A DNA stretch of 64,000 nucleotides. Source: Labyrinthula sp. Ha. Its lineage: Eukaryota > Sar > Bigyra > Labyrinthulida > Labyrinthulaceae. Below are positions 25,092 through 36,850 of this stretch, piece after piece (position 1 is the first letter of the stretch; each line of letters starts with the position of its first letter). The position numbers were made by a program, and so were the translations under genes. The stretch spans positions 558,001-622,000 of the forward strand of contig JAALGZ010000019.1 in NCBI GenBank assembly GCA_015227615.1, in the 5' to 3' direction. The notes below the pieces were generated by a model that was given only the letters and a program-made list of their open reading frames with translations, had not been told where the DNA came from and did no database searches.

Positions 25092-26216
25092 ATGAAAACA
25101 GAAATAAAAACTGAAAGTGAAGAAATATTGTTTATGTACTTTCAACGTGAAAAAAGGGAAGATTTTATTGAAGCCGATTTTAAACCTTATCAAAAGTGGA
25201 CAGTTTCTGATAAGAAAGAATATGCAGCAAGAGCATTAAGAAGACACAGAAGAAAAATAAAACTAGAAACAAAAAAAGCGGAGGAAGATTTTTTAGTATT
25301 GAAAGAAATATATTTGAATACTTTTGAAGACCTTCAGTCACTAAAACAAAATATTGATATTATGGAACATAAAGTAAAATATGAAACAGAATTATGGTCA
25401 CAGAATTTTCTTGAAAAACAAAATTATTCATTAAGAACAGAACTTTTAGTTTTAAGAGAAGAAAAACTTTTGCTTTGTAAATTTCAAAAGTTGCTTTGTT
25501 TTTCTCCAAAAGTTGATCCACAAGAATTCATCTCTTTTTTGACAGAAAAAAGCCAAAATTTGGAAGATTATTTTTATAATTTTAAACAAAGAAGAACTTT
25601 TGTATTTGAAAATACAAAGATTGGCTTAGAAAGAGAAGTTACAAAATTAAGAAAAAGTGTGAATAAAGAGTTGAGTTTAATTAGAAAAATACAAGGAAGT
25701 GTTCATCGAATTGCTATTGACAGAAAAAAAAAGAACTTTCTTTTATTAAATATTTTTTTGGAAAATATTAAATATGAAAATTTAATTGAAAAAATTTGGA
25801 ATATTTTTAGTAAACAGTTTTTGTTTGAAAACTATTATGAAAATATAAACAAAATAGTTGATTTTAAAAATTCACTATTTCCAAACTTGAATCAAGAATG
25901 GAGTCAAAAAAATAAAGATTCAAAAACACAAATATTTAGTTGTTTAGAAAAAAAAACTGGAAAAAAAGTTTTATTTGTATTGTTTTTGAATGGAAAAAAT
26001 AATAGAAGTTCAATAAGTTGTCAAAAACTTGTGCTTAATGAAAAAGTTGAAGAATTTTTACCAACAAAAATAAAATATATTATCTATTTAGAAAAAACTT
26101 CAAAGTTGAATGATAAAGCAAAGATAAATATGTGTTTTTTACATGAAGATCCAAAAAACTTAATATCAAAAATATTATCTCGTTTGGAACTTATAATTAA
26201 AGGAAAGGTATTTTAA
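25092..26216 (+). CDS. bZIP-like / oomycete M96-like regulator, copy 1
   Basis: 374 aa; identical at protein level to the copy at 27285-28409. Residues about 40-75 hold an arginine/lysine-rich block (EYAARALRRHRRKIKLETKK) leading into a helix, resembling a divergent bZIP basic region plus zipper. Then come a tryptophan-containing helix and LRTELLVLREEKLLLCKFQKLL, a layout I associate with the oomycete bZIP/START ('M96-like') proteins. The C-terminal half has alternating strand-like segments (VLFVLFLNG, IKYIIYLEK, INMCFLHED) and a final helix (LISKILSRLELI), compatible with a START-like ligand-binding fold. DNA binding is inferred and the canonical NxxAAxxC/SR is absent. About 23-28% GC in sampled lines, below the surrounding non-coding DNA. 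It faces its twin, with stops 1,068 bp apart. Confidence 0.75.
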   Translation: MKTEIKTESEEILFMYFQREKREDFIEADFKPYQKWTVSDKKEYAARALRRHRRKIKLETKKAEEDFLVLKEIYLNTFEDLQSLKQNIDIMEHKVKYETELWSQNFLEKQNYSLRTELLVLREEKLLLCKFQKLLCFSPKVDPQEFISFLTEKSQNLEDYFYNFKQRRTFVFENTKIGLEREVTKLRKSVNKELSLIRKIQGSVHRIAIDRKKKNFLLLNIFLENIKYENLIEKIWNIFSKQFLFENYYENINKIVDFKNSLFPNLNQEWSQKNKDSKTQIFSCLEKKTGKKVLFVLFLNGKNNRSSISCQKLVLNEKVEEFLPTKIKYIIYLEKTSKLNDKAKINMCFLHEDPKNLISKILSRLELIIKGKVF

Positions 26217-26355
26217 AGTATTTCTGTTCTAATATATAGTAAATTTGTCTTGAATGTATTAATTTATATCGTTAGTTTAATATAAAAAGTTTTTGTTTTT
26301 CCTCATTATTAATAATTCTGATTTTTCCTTATTTTTTTTCTTGTTTTATTTGGAT

Positions 26356-27145
26356 CTTATCTCTTAACTCAAGTATTCTCTTAAAGGAAAAAACAAGTAA
26401 AAGATATTCTAGGATTCATTCGTACTATAGTTTCTCATAATATGGCAAGAATAAAGTTATATTATAGCTTCAATGAACTAAGCTCCTATTAAGGATACAA
26501 ACCCATATTTTTCTGCATCTAAAGAATACCTCTTCAAAATCTTTACAATGTTAGATAAATAGTTCTCTCCATTGATGAAAAAATGTTTTCTCACAGTCTT
26601 TTTCTAGGCAAACTTTAGTTCTTTCGAATTTAGAAAAAAAATTCTAAATGAACCAAGTATTGGCTTTTTATTTTGATTTTATATCTTGCTTTATTTGTAT
26701 ACTCTATTTTTTCTTTACTGTACGATTTTCTTAATTCTTGTTAATCCTCAAGTTCTATTTTTTTCTGGTTGCAAATCTGATCTAACTTTTAAACATGCGG
26801 TTATAAGAAACAAAATCTTCAACTCTCTTACTAGAAGTTAACCTATATTTTTTTCTATGTAGTTCATAAATTTAAAACCGAAAAAATACAAGAACATTTA
26901 AGTTTAAAGAACTCCTAAGCTTAAACTTAAATAATTGCTTCCAATATTTATTTCAAGTTTATATACTATTACAAAATAACGAGACTTCTCAGCTTTAAGT
27001 GAATTAAATAATTTAAAAAAGTTATTCATGTATTTTCTGATTGGTTATTATTTCTACGGCATAACTTTTCAAACAAACGTATTTGATTCGTTCTTGCATT
27101 GATAAAATGAGAATTTAGAGTAAAAACAAAGAGAGGTTGTCGAGA
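26356..27145. other. 790-bp unique spacer between inverted-repeat arms
   Basis: An A/T-rich single-copy centre between the two arms. Only chance ORFs of about 60 codons are seen. A long non-palindromic spacer and the mismatched arms argue against a fold-back cloning or assembly artefact. Confidence 0.6.
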
Positions 27146-29069
27146 ATCCAAATAAAACAAGAAAAAAAATAAGGAAAAATCAGAATTATTAATAATGAGG
27201 AAAAACAAAAACTTTTTATATTAAACTAACGATATAAATTAATACATTCAAGACAAATTTACTATATATTAGAACAGAAATACTTTAAAATACCTTTCCT
27301 TTAATTATAAGTTCCAAACGAGATAATATTTTTGATATTAAGTTTTTTGGATCTTCATGTAAAAAACACATATTTATCTTTGCTTTATCATTCAACTTTG
27401 AAGTTTTTTCTAAATAGATAATATATTTTATTTTTGTTGGTAAAAATTCTTCAACTTTTTCATTAAGCACAAGTTTTTGACAACTTATTGAACTTCTATT
27501 ATTTTTTCCATTCAAAAACAATACAAATAAAACTTTTTTTCCAGTTTTTTTTTCTAAACAACTAAATATTTGTGTTTTTGAATCTTTATTTTTTTGACTC
27601 CATTCTTGATTCAAGTTTGGAAATAGTGAATTTTTAAAATCAACTATTTTGTTTATATTTTCATAATAGTTTTCAAACAAAAACTGTTTACTAAAAATAT
27701 TCCAAATTTTTTCAATTAAATTTTCATATTTAATATTTTCCAAAAAAATATTTAATAAAAGAAAGTTCTTTTTTTTTCTGTCAATAGCAATTCGATGAAC
27801 ACTTCCTTGTATTTTTCTAATTAAACTCAACTCTTTATTCACACTTTTTCTTAATTTTGTAACTTCTCTTTCTAAGCCAATCTTTGTATTTTCAAATACA
27901 AAAGTTCTTCTTTGTTTAAAATTATAAAAATAATCTTCCAAATTTTGGCTTTTTTCTGTCAAAAAAGAGATGAATTCTTGTGGATCAACTTTTGGAGAAA
28001 AACAAAGCAACTTTTGAAATTTACAAAGCAAAAGTTTTTCTTCTCTTAAAACTAAAAGTTCTGTTCTTAATGAATAATTTTGTTTTTCAAGAAAATTCTG
28101 TGACCATAATTCTGTTTCATATTTTACTTTATGTTCCATAATATCAATATTTTGTTTTAGTGACTGAAGGTCTTCAAAAGTATTCAAATATATTTCTTTC
28201 AATACTAAAAAATCTTCCTCCGCTTTTTTTGTTTCTAGTTTTATTTTTCTTCTGTGTCTTCTTAATGCTCTTGCTGCATATTCTTTCTTATCAGAAACTG
28301 TCCACTTTTGATAAGGTTTAAAATCGGCTTCAATAAAATCTTCCCTTTTTTCACGTTGAAAGTACATAAACAATATTTCTTCACTTTCAGTTTTTATTTC
28401 TGTTTTCATATTTAGTTTTTTTTTTATGTTTGAAACTTTTGATTTTGGTTAGTTTTTGATAAGTTTAAACTTTGAGTACCTTTGAAATGTTATTTTTTAA
28501 CTATTCAGTATTATTTTGGTTACAAAATAAAAATACAGTTTATTTATTTTATTCACACAAACGAGATGGACAAAGTAGACTGGTTTTAATACTTGTTTTG
28601 CACAAGAGTTTTCTTCAATAGAAACTGCGGAAAATCAATGAAGGAGATAATAAACTGGGTAAGAAATTCATTTGTTCATGCACATTTATTGATTCATGTG
28701 TAAATGTATGAATATAGTATAACCATATATAATATATACAATATTTATATAACTAGTGTTCATGATCATTTTCATACACATGATTGAATATCCTATTACC
28801 GTAGAATAACGGAATATGAATTTCAGCGTGAAATATTTAAAACTGCAAATTCGGAACTATGACTATTGGACTGGTGACTAAAAAAATGAGCACCAAAGAG
28901 AAAGTACAAAAAAGTGAAACAATGACTAAATAGTTCATCTTTTTTATCAGTTCCAGCCATATTATCTTATTCAGGGAATTTAGTCTATGAAATAATAAAG
29001 AGTACTCCTTGGTTCGTGCCAAGCGACAGAAAAAACTCGGTCACAGAGTATGCGATTGCAGTGATGTTC
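27146..29069 (-). repeat. Right arm of the 1,924-bp inverted repeat
   Basis: Reverse complement of 24432-26355, gap-free. Outside 29069 the sequence is unrelated to that outside 24432, so both breakpoints are sharp. Near-identity means recent duplication or ongoing gene conversion. Confidence 0.95.
27285..28409 (-). CDS. bZIP-like / oomycete M96-like regulator, copy 2
   Basis: Same 374-aa product as the gene at 25092-26216, encoded on the opposite strand; see that entry for domains. I noticed no nucleotide difference inside the coding region, though I compared by eye. All four differences I found between arms lie in the DNA upstream of the start, so promoter divergence, if functional, would be the only distinction between the copies. 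The convergent layout means that long read-through transcripts of the two copies would be complementary, so dsRNA from this locus is possible. Confidence 0.75.
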   Translation of the reverse strand: MKTEIKTESEEILFMYFQREKREDFIEADFKPYQKWTVSDKKEYAARALRRHRRKIKLETKKAEEDFLVLKEIYLNTFEDLQSLKQNIDIMEHKVKYETELWSQNFLEKQNYSLRTELLVLREEKLLLCKFQKLLCFSPKVDPQEFISFLTEKSQNLEDYFYNFKQRRTFVFENTKIGLEREVTKLRKSVNKELSLIRKIQGSVHRIAIDRKKKNFLLLNIFLENIKYENLIEKIWNIFSKQFLFENYYENINKIVDFKNSLFPNLNQEWSQKNKDSKTQIFSCLEKKTGKKVLFVLFLNGKNNRSSISCQKLVLNEKVEEFLPTKIKYIIYLEKTSKLNDKAKINMCFLHEDPKNLISKILSRLELIIKGKVF

Positions 29070-32000
29070 TCGACAGCGCCAGTGAATAACGCGAAAAAGA
29101 AGAACAATGAAATATCTCCGCCTGAACTATTTACATCTGGTTCTATAGCTTCTACTGATGAAGTACATATGGATTGTTCGGGCATAGTAACTAGGGAACA
29201 AAGTGTCACTTTACTTGAATGACTACTGACCAGTTGGACCAGTTTCCACTGTTCTCTTCAATACTTAAACGAATTGACTTGCCGAAACTTCTACCTTTAA
29301 TGAAAAATATTTGGTTTGAAATTTTATTATTGTTGTCACCTGTAGTTTTTGGGTATTAAAAATACATCAGAATACTAAGAGATTAAAGAAATATGCACAC
29401 TTGGATAATGTAGCTCTCGCATAGAAATAGTTATTATTGTAAAGAGATGGTGGTCACATAACATTAGACTTATACTGAGGTCGCCAAAGAAAGTAATGTA
29501 ACCCTGTTTCATATGCATAGCACTATGTTCTAACAGTAGAAAGTAAGCCAAGGAGCATCACAAGGGTAAGAGAGCAATGAGAATGAATAACATTAAATTG
29601 GCTTGAAAGTTAGCATGATAATTTTTTATGTATTGCTAGTTCAAAATATTTGTAGAAATAAAACATTAAAGACTGAGGGGCTAATTCAAATTACTATATC
29701 AATAGATTTTTAGCCCTATCAAAGTGTGCAAAATTGGTTTATTACTTCCAAAACAAGGCCAAATACTGAAGAGGTATATCTGGAAAATGAGCGCAATTAT
29801 ACTTAAGCATAAATGGAGTGTAATTTCATTCAGAACCCTAAAATGCTAAATCAGAAATTATATAGCTCAAAGTAAGCAAGGAATTTTTCTTTTCTTTTTT
29901 TTATAGTTTCCTTCTGTTTGTGGAGAGAAGAAAAATCGAATACATATGGATTAAAGACAGCTTATTAAGCTCAAGAATTTATTAAAACAACTTAAAAAAG
30001 TGGTCGGTTCACCACGTTATTCTTATTCTTGGATACGGTTTACAAGTTTGTCTGTGTTATTCTAGATGTTATAGAACGTCTTAGAAAAATAATACACTTA
30101 TATATTCAAACAGTTTAAAGAGCTGAATAGTTTTATACATTTTACTTTTAGATGCACAAGCTCCAACAACTTATGAATAAAGAGGAAAACAGTCAGGTTT
30201 GCTTTCATAAGGCATGTGCTCTTTATTTTTCTATCGAGGCCAATTATTACCCATTTCTCGGAGATGCACATACATAGTTTTGAAACATATCATGAACAGG
30301 TATTTTCTTATCATGAAAGGATCACTCCAGTTGTGATGTAGTAGTCCAAGGTCTTGTATATGACTATGACTTATGGGAAAAGACTCAATATGGAGAGTCA
30401 AAAGTAAAGCAAACCAACAAAATATCTGCACAACCTGGGCCTACATGAGATCCAAACAGATTGATGCTATGCTGAAACTAACAGAAAGTGCATTGAGAGA
30501 TTCTGTGAGTAATATAAAAAGTTCATTTAATAGGAATAAAGTCATTTCTCCACTGGCGGTTTACATACTATCCATGAAATAATGCCCTTGATTTTTTGTT
30601 CTTCTTAATTTTTCTTTCTATAGGCATACGTATCCAGTTTCAAAACCCTAGTTTTTGTATAAGACTTTGCCACTGATCTGCATCAGCTCATATCCTTTTG
30701 CTAACCGACTATTCGTGGTTAGCCTCAGTGCATGTACTTTTTCTAAGAACAAATTAATTGAAGAGTCATGGTACCCATTGCCGTTGGTTAATATTTTATT
30801 TGAAACCCTAAAAAATATTTTCTTGCACAAGAACTCGAATTGTTTGATATTATAGTAGATAAATCTAATCGGTACAAATACTTAAGCTTACGGGCTGAAG
30901 GAAATGATTGCTCTAAATTGTGAGATCAGAGGCTAATTCCCAACAATTTCTCCGCGCTATTCATGATCAGAAAACTTTAGAGAATGCTCTAGTAAGGAGC
31001 AAAAGAATGGAAAACATACTTATACTGGAGACATATCACCAGTTGGTTGTAAACTGACCCATGTGTTAACTGACTTATTTAAGTTAAACCATATATTATA
31101 TTGTAATTTGCTTAGTAAGAGTAACTTTGCTTTATGCTTACCATTGAAGTATTTTAAGGTGGTTGAAGGAGTATACTAAGACTGGGGTATGTAGCAATGC
31201 TATATAAACATTCTGCCGTAGTTATTTTATTAAATCGAGGTTGCTGTACGAAGTCTGACCCTTGGTTAATCCAAGATCCTTTTCTAATTACCTCCGAAAT
31301 TTTTCTAAAATGTAGATCCACTGCCTTGAAATCCAACGTATGAACCTGTCCTAATGGTTTCTCAATAGCTATGCTTCAGATAAACTGTTATATTGAAGTT
31401 CCCTACATCGTAATCAACCTCTTTATAAATCTATTTAGATTACATCGACCTCAATCTTGTTAGACAAATATTTTAAGCTAAATGTCCATTTTCACAGAAT
31501 CCGGTATTTTTCTTAGTATATGCGACTATTTGCATATAAATGTGTACATGAAACTCATAAAACAATTGTCAACCCATCGTATACAAACCAAGAATTTAAT
31601 GCCCTTTTTAGTTGCAACTAGAATGATCTGGTAGTTTCTCTGTTGAAATAGATGATGCCTCAAACAAAGTTGTATGTGATCCATTTCAAGAAATTTGGGT
31701 AGAAAAGCAGGGGATATTTATGAGCTCTACATTTGGTCATTGATGCTTGTGCTCTTAACTACTATAGACAGGGATTGAATGCTGTTATTAATATTATACG
31801 ATGGTAAACAGAAACATAATAATAAAATCTATGCTAATTTTCTAAAATGACTATCTAAATTTCAGAATGTGAACATGGAAAGATAGATGTTGTTATTGTG
31901 AAGAAAACAAACAATTGCTTTCATATTATGAACCTAATGAAATAAAAATATATTTAATGGCCGTTTCTCTCTTTCTTTTAAATTATAATATAGAAATGAA

Positions 32001-35000
32001 GCAGAGTTTTTTAACTTAAGTACGCTTCGTAAATAACATGGTATCCGAACAAAGTTTTGGTTTATTATGCCGGAGGATATAGAGTTTATACCTATCATTA
32101 TACTGTTTCTTAGAATGCAGAAGCAGCATAATTAGTTAGTTAGAAGTACACACCTTTCTTGATTAATTCCTATATACATTAAACTACGGTTAATTAGTTC
32201 CGAAAAGTTGCAGGAAGATAATTTTGTGTCTATGTGTTCTTACAGAGAGCTGCTTTTCTTACAATGGTATCCGGTTACCTTCCCCACAAGGTTATTTCGC
32301 AAAACCCCATGTGAGAAACCTACTTTTCTTACTGAAAAAGAATATATATTAATATTGATCATAAATTCCTATGAAATCATTTTTCTTTTACCTTATCTTA
32401 ATACTTGCAAAGGAACTGTTCGCAAAGATTGTTTAAGTGAGTATATCAGTAAGATACAAAGACTTGTACTGGCAAAAAATTCAATGTGATATCACAAGTT
32501 CTGTATAAAAAAAAATATTATGAAGAGGAAGATTTATTGTCATAAAAACACTGTTGATAAGTTAGAGATATAGCGTATGTGATCTTATCTACCATATATT
32601 AAGTGATATGTGCTGGAAAACCGTAGTATACGAAGTAAGGAAAATTCTGTATGAAGATTAAGTAAGGCTTACAAAAAGCACTGCAACAAATTCTACTCCC
32701 TTGATATACCTAGAAGCAAATCTACCAGAAACTATTATCAGAAAAAAAAGATTCTTGAAAAATATGTTCATGCCCTTGCTTTTAATTGAGAGTATTTACA
32801 ATAAAATTTGATTTTAATTTAGCGAAATTAACCGATGACAAAAAAAAGAACTCTTACTGTGAAGCAGAGCTTTTGGGGCAAGTTTTACATTTATATTTAA
32901 AATAAATTATAAAATATTTCCTCGTATGTTTGATTAACCTACTGCATTGACACAAAGAATATTAGATTCTTCAACAGCATACTCATAACCATATTCTTCG
33001 CAACGTGTAAAGCGACCTGTTGACAGAAATGCCCTAAGTATTCTATGAAGAAACTTAGGAATATTCTGTTTATATTTTACATATTTTTTCTTTTGGAAAC
33101 ATTTTTTATAGATATTATATCCCTAGGCACATGACCTCCTCACTTCATACTGCATTGATAAGTTGATCTGAAAGAGTATTGTTACTCCTAAAGGATCTGT
33201 GTGCTTTTGAAAGCAATTAAACCATCATAATTTTTTCTGAAGTATATTCCCTGCTTGATATCTGATGGTGTGTGCTCGCCATTATTTCTGTAGTGTGAAA
33301 TTTAGATAAAACAGTATCTTATATTGGTACTTAAAATAATCTTTGAAATAAATGTAAACAGATGATTTTGCTTACTGGTAGCAATAACAAAGCAAACGGT
33401 TTCCAAAAGTCTTTTTGTAAGAAGCTGTTTTTAGTACCGCTTTCTTACAGAATACTATTCTTTTCTATACTCAGTACTCTTATATAAGAACCTTCAATGT
33501 CTTAGACTAAAAAATATAAGGATCGCTTGCCCTCGTTCCTTTTGATCCTACCAAAATTGAGTACTAGCGATCTCCAAAATGAAAATGTGACTCTTATCAT
33601 ATACATGAAATTTTTTTCATGCTACAATGATTTTTCCTGTACTGTAACTATAGTTGACTGGTCTTTTTTTCACTTCTTGCCCAGGTTTTGCCTATTAGTT
33701 GCGTATATAGCCTTATTTGATGGGGTTTGTGAATACTGGTGTAAAAATACGTACTTCATTTATTTTTTCTCCAGCCAAACAAAGGCCTATTATAGATATT
33801 GCATGTGTTCAAACCAAAACAGAAGAAATATCTGAGCCAAGTATGTAAAGCAGTGAATGTGAAATGTCGAGGATACTGCAACGTGGATTAGCATGACAAA
33901 TGATCCAGAACTCAATATATTTCTGTTGTGCTATTTCAGATTTGCCTGGTACTGGTAATTAGTTCTTAAAAGAATTTGATATTTTAACAGATGAATCCAT
34001 AGTTATTGCAGCACTTGGAAAAAGGATATTACGTACACATTATTTCTTCCAATATCTACACAGAGGGACAGTGATGAATTATATGTTCTACGCTCGTGGA
34101 GATGAAGCTTATATGAGCTATTTTTTGTTTCATAGGTTCAACTGATTTGTCAACTCCTAGAAGACTATTGGATTGTAACTTTTTAAATACAAGTACTAAA
34201 TCAAATTTTGCAGAACTATCATCAAATTTATCTGTTGGAGAATTTCATGTGCCTAGACTATAAAGAGGCTTTACAGGAGTTGAGTGGAAACATAATTGCT
34301 TCAATGAAGTTTTATGGAATTAATACGGTATACAGATATATTAAGAATTACGAGGGGCACAATGAAAGCTATTGCACATTCTATGCATCTTCCTCTTTTG
34401 AACTTACTTCTTAGTAAAGCTATAATATTTTACTCTGTTAATCTTCACAAAAGTAAATAAGCATAATAAATAAATAAATGAGGGATGTTGTCAGTTAATC
34501 TAGAATTTAATCTTTTACCTTTCAGTTTTGTGAAGATGGAAGCCGACTTCCGGTAAAGACAATGTAAAATTGGTTCGATGATATTTTAGATTTTTTTCTT
34601 ATATCTTGAGTATAACTTAATAATATTAATGATTCTTGTATTAATAAACCATGTTTGTTGAATTCAAGTAAGGCACTATTATTCTCATAGATATCATATA
34701 AATCTACACTTGGAGGATGTACACAGGTAGTGGGAATTTATTTATAATTTACACAACCCCTGTATTTAATGTGAATAGAAGCATGGAAAATTCATATATT
34801 TCTTGTTTTTAACATGTGAAAATACCTGCAAATTGTTTAAATAATAGAACAGTCAGAGAACCTATGATCAACTAACCCATCTTAAGATTTTGCAAATTTC
34901 ATAGCTCTTAACTGGATCAGCTATTCAAAAAAAGTTACTCAAGTTATGCAGATGAAATTATTTGGAGAGATATGTAATTCTTTTTAAGGATGGTGCAAAA

Positions 35001-35547
35001 AATTAATATAATATAGAATTTACCAAATTGCTATTTTGTGACGTCTTTTAGGTGATGTAGTACCGCATGAAGTAAGAAAAAAAGCCGAACTTAGAATTAA
35101 AAGTGTTGAAAATTTTTATAATTAAATTCAACTTATTGTCATTAAACGGGTAAGAGTAATGACTATATTTTCTTGCTTGGGAAACATGTAAAAGAGAATA
35201 TTAGAACTTTGATACTAGCTGCTATTATGACCTCTTTTTGTTTAGTTGGGAAAACTTGTTAGGTAAAATTTTTAAGCCTCATAATAAGTGGTCACAAGTT
35301 GTATATTTTGATAAACTGTTTCTTAGAATAGTTCCATTCGGTTCCAATATCAATCAAATAGAAAGTATACAAGGTTAAGGCAAATTGAAAATAACCCAAA
35401 ATGATATCTTTTCTGCAACATACAACAAATATATTTACTATGAAGATAACAACAAAACAGAATCTCGCAGTGCTTGCCCTCGTTCTCTATCTAATAGGCA
35501 AAAAACCAACAAAATCTTCCATACTTTCATCACTCTTAAGTATGTAA
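29070..35547. other. Gene-empty divergent gap (6.5 kb)
   Basis: This runs from the right arm of the inverted repeat to the DUF1214 gene. Small ORFs of 60-102 codons (for example 32208-32489 and 33527-33835, plus) lack any motif or codon bias I trust. An ACTTCCGGTAA string at 34546-34556 resembles the promoter motif at 40013-40052. No tRNA, rRNA, transposon or satellite was seen. Confidence 0.55.
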
Positions 35548-36840
35548 ATGTATTCCACATCATTTAATATTTTTAGATATCGCAATATCACTCTTTCTCT
35601 CCTTAACGTCAAGAGGCTAGTAATCCCATCAGAACAATCCGCAATCGAGCACCAAGTGACAACAGGTCAAGCATGGGATGCTTATTGTGACGCGCTTAAA
35701 TCAGCTGGAGCAGCACTGATTGCACCGGGAACCCCATCAGATCCTTTTAATCAAGCAGAAGGCTACAGATACTTAACTAGGCTGCTTCGTGGATCGCTCT
35801 CCGCTTTCTTAGAGTGTCAGAATTATCATGAACCTAAGTTTTATGCTTTGGCTAATGGAGATATGCCAAATCCTGTAAAGATTGGAAGCGATAATCCAGA
35901 TAATTTGTACCAAAGCGCTGGAATTAATAATCAGTTTGTATATGTGTTGACTGTGAAGAGGAACACTGTTCATTATCTTGGATTTGGATTACAGGCAGGA
36001 AATTATGGAGACAAAGATGGGTTAAGAACTGTGGACAACAAGGAAAGCAGTGATTTTGAGATGGTGGATGGTATGATTCAGATTTTGATTAGCTGCAGGA
36101 GAGACCACGGATTGGAGAAATATAAGAATTGGCTGCGAAGCGATGGCGAAGTTACCGATGGGTTAGTTATAGTGCGCCAAACATTTGAACGTAGGGATGT
36201 TGAAATTGAAGCTGAGATCTCTATCAAGAGGATTGGGGAATGGACCGATGGGAAGTTTGTGGAAGTTAATGAGGATGTTGTTGATTGGGATGAACGAGAT
36301 AGATTGACAGCGGATCACCTAGTTGCGTCCTTAGAAAAAAGTGTATTGTTTGTTGCAGGAGCGAGTTTCATGTTCACCACATGGGCCAAAGGGTTCCAAA
36401 AGCATGTCAATCAGTTGCCGCTTTTTGACGTGGAGAGATCTAATCGAGTAGGAGGAGATCCAGCAATCAGATATTACCATAGCTATTGGAGGGTGAAAGA
36501 GGATGAGTGTTTGATAATAAAAGCTTTACCGCCTAAAAAGTTGTTTAGCTGGAATTTTCAAATTAATAACCATTGGATGGAGAGTTTGGATTATAGAAAA
36601 TACCAGATCCATGTGAATAAGGCAACGGCGGTGTATAGAGCTGATGGAGAAGTTTGTATCGTAGTTTGTTTACATCAACCTCAGGTTCACCTGGAAAATA
36701 AGGAATATAATTGGCTATGCACAACTGGACATCAAGAAGGGACAATGTGCTTTAGATGGATTAGACCAAATGATTTTGAAAACCTACCACAACCTAAAAC
36801 AACCTTATGCAAAGTCAGTGAGATCAATAAATATTTATAA
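35548..36840 (+). CDS. DUF1214-domain protein
   Basis: 430 aa. The core matches the DUF1214 family found in bacteria and protists: AWDAYCDALKSAG, AEGYRYLTRLLRG (about 70-82), GSDNPDNLYQSAGI (about 113-126) and NTVHYLGFGLQAGNYG (about 139-154), then VIVRQTF and a C-terminal beta-rich half. The biochemical function is unknown. The first 28 residues after the ATG (MYSTSFNIFRYRN...VKRLVIPS) contain no acidic residue and could be a mitochondrial presequence. An alternative 5' end exists: an upstream open frame (from about 35385, no ATG) could join through a 37-nt GTATGT..TTTAG interval at 35540-35576 in frame, but without a visible start I prefer the ATG at 35548. It ends in TAA only 10 bp from the mannosidase stop. 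Confidence 0.88.
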   Translation: MYSTSFNIFRYRNITLSLLNVKRLVIPSEQSAIEHQVTTGQAWDAYCDALKSAGAALIAPGTPSDPFNQAEGYRYLTRLLRGSLSAFLECQNYHEPKFYALANGDMPNPVKIGSDNPDNLYQSAGINNQFVYVLTVKRNTVHYLGFGLQAGNYGDKDGLRTVDNKESSDFEMVDGMIQILISCRRDHGLEKYKNWLRSDGEVTDGLVIVRQTFERRDVEIEAEISIKRIGEWTDGKFVEVNEDVVDWDERDRLTADHLVASLEKSVLFVAGASFMFTTWAKGFQKHVNQLPLFDVERSNRVGGDPAIRYYHSYWRVKEDECLIIKALPPKKLFSWNFQINNHWMESLDYRKYQIHVNKATAVYRADGEVCIVVCLHQPQVHLENKEYNWLCTTGHQEGTMCFRWIRPNDFENLPQPKTTLCKVSEINKYL

Positions 36841-36850
36841 GCTGACTAGT

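Larger units (their letters stand above)
24432..26355 (+). repeat. Left arm of a 1,924-bp near-perfect inverted repeat
   Basis: Every base x in this arm pairs with 53501-x in 27146-29069, with no indels. Identity ends abruptly at both edges. I found four substitutions against the right arm, at 24508, 24701, 24855 and 24897, all upstream of the gene. The arm carries about 660 bp of upstream DNA, one 374-aa gene and 139 bp of 3' flank. No terminal repeats or transposase are present, so this is an inverted duplication rather than a transposon. Confidence 0.95.

Noticed and set aside
24432-29069. Inverted repeat as a DNA transposon or hairpin assembly artefact
   Set aside because: No transposase, terminal repeat or target duplication is seen; arms differ at several bases and enclose 790 bp of unique sequence.
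28985-29209. 74-codon minus-strand ORF with a hydrophobic segment crossing the outer end of the right repeat arm
   Set aside because: Only its last third is shared with the left arm, there is no homology I recognise, and it may be a chance ORF.
33527-33835. 102-codon ORF, and similar 93-110-codon ORFs at 32208-32489, 47127-47459 and 50891-51190
   Set aside because: No recognisable features; frequency fits chance in AT-rich DNA. Left unannotated.
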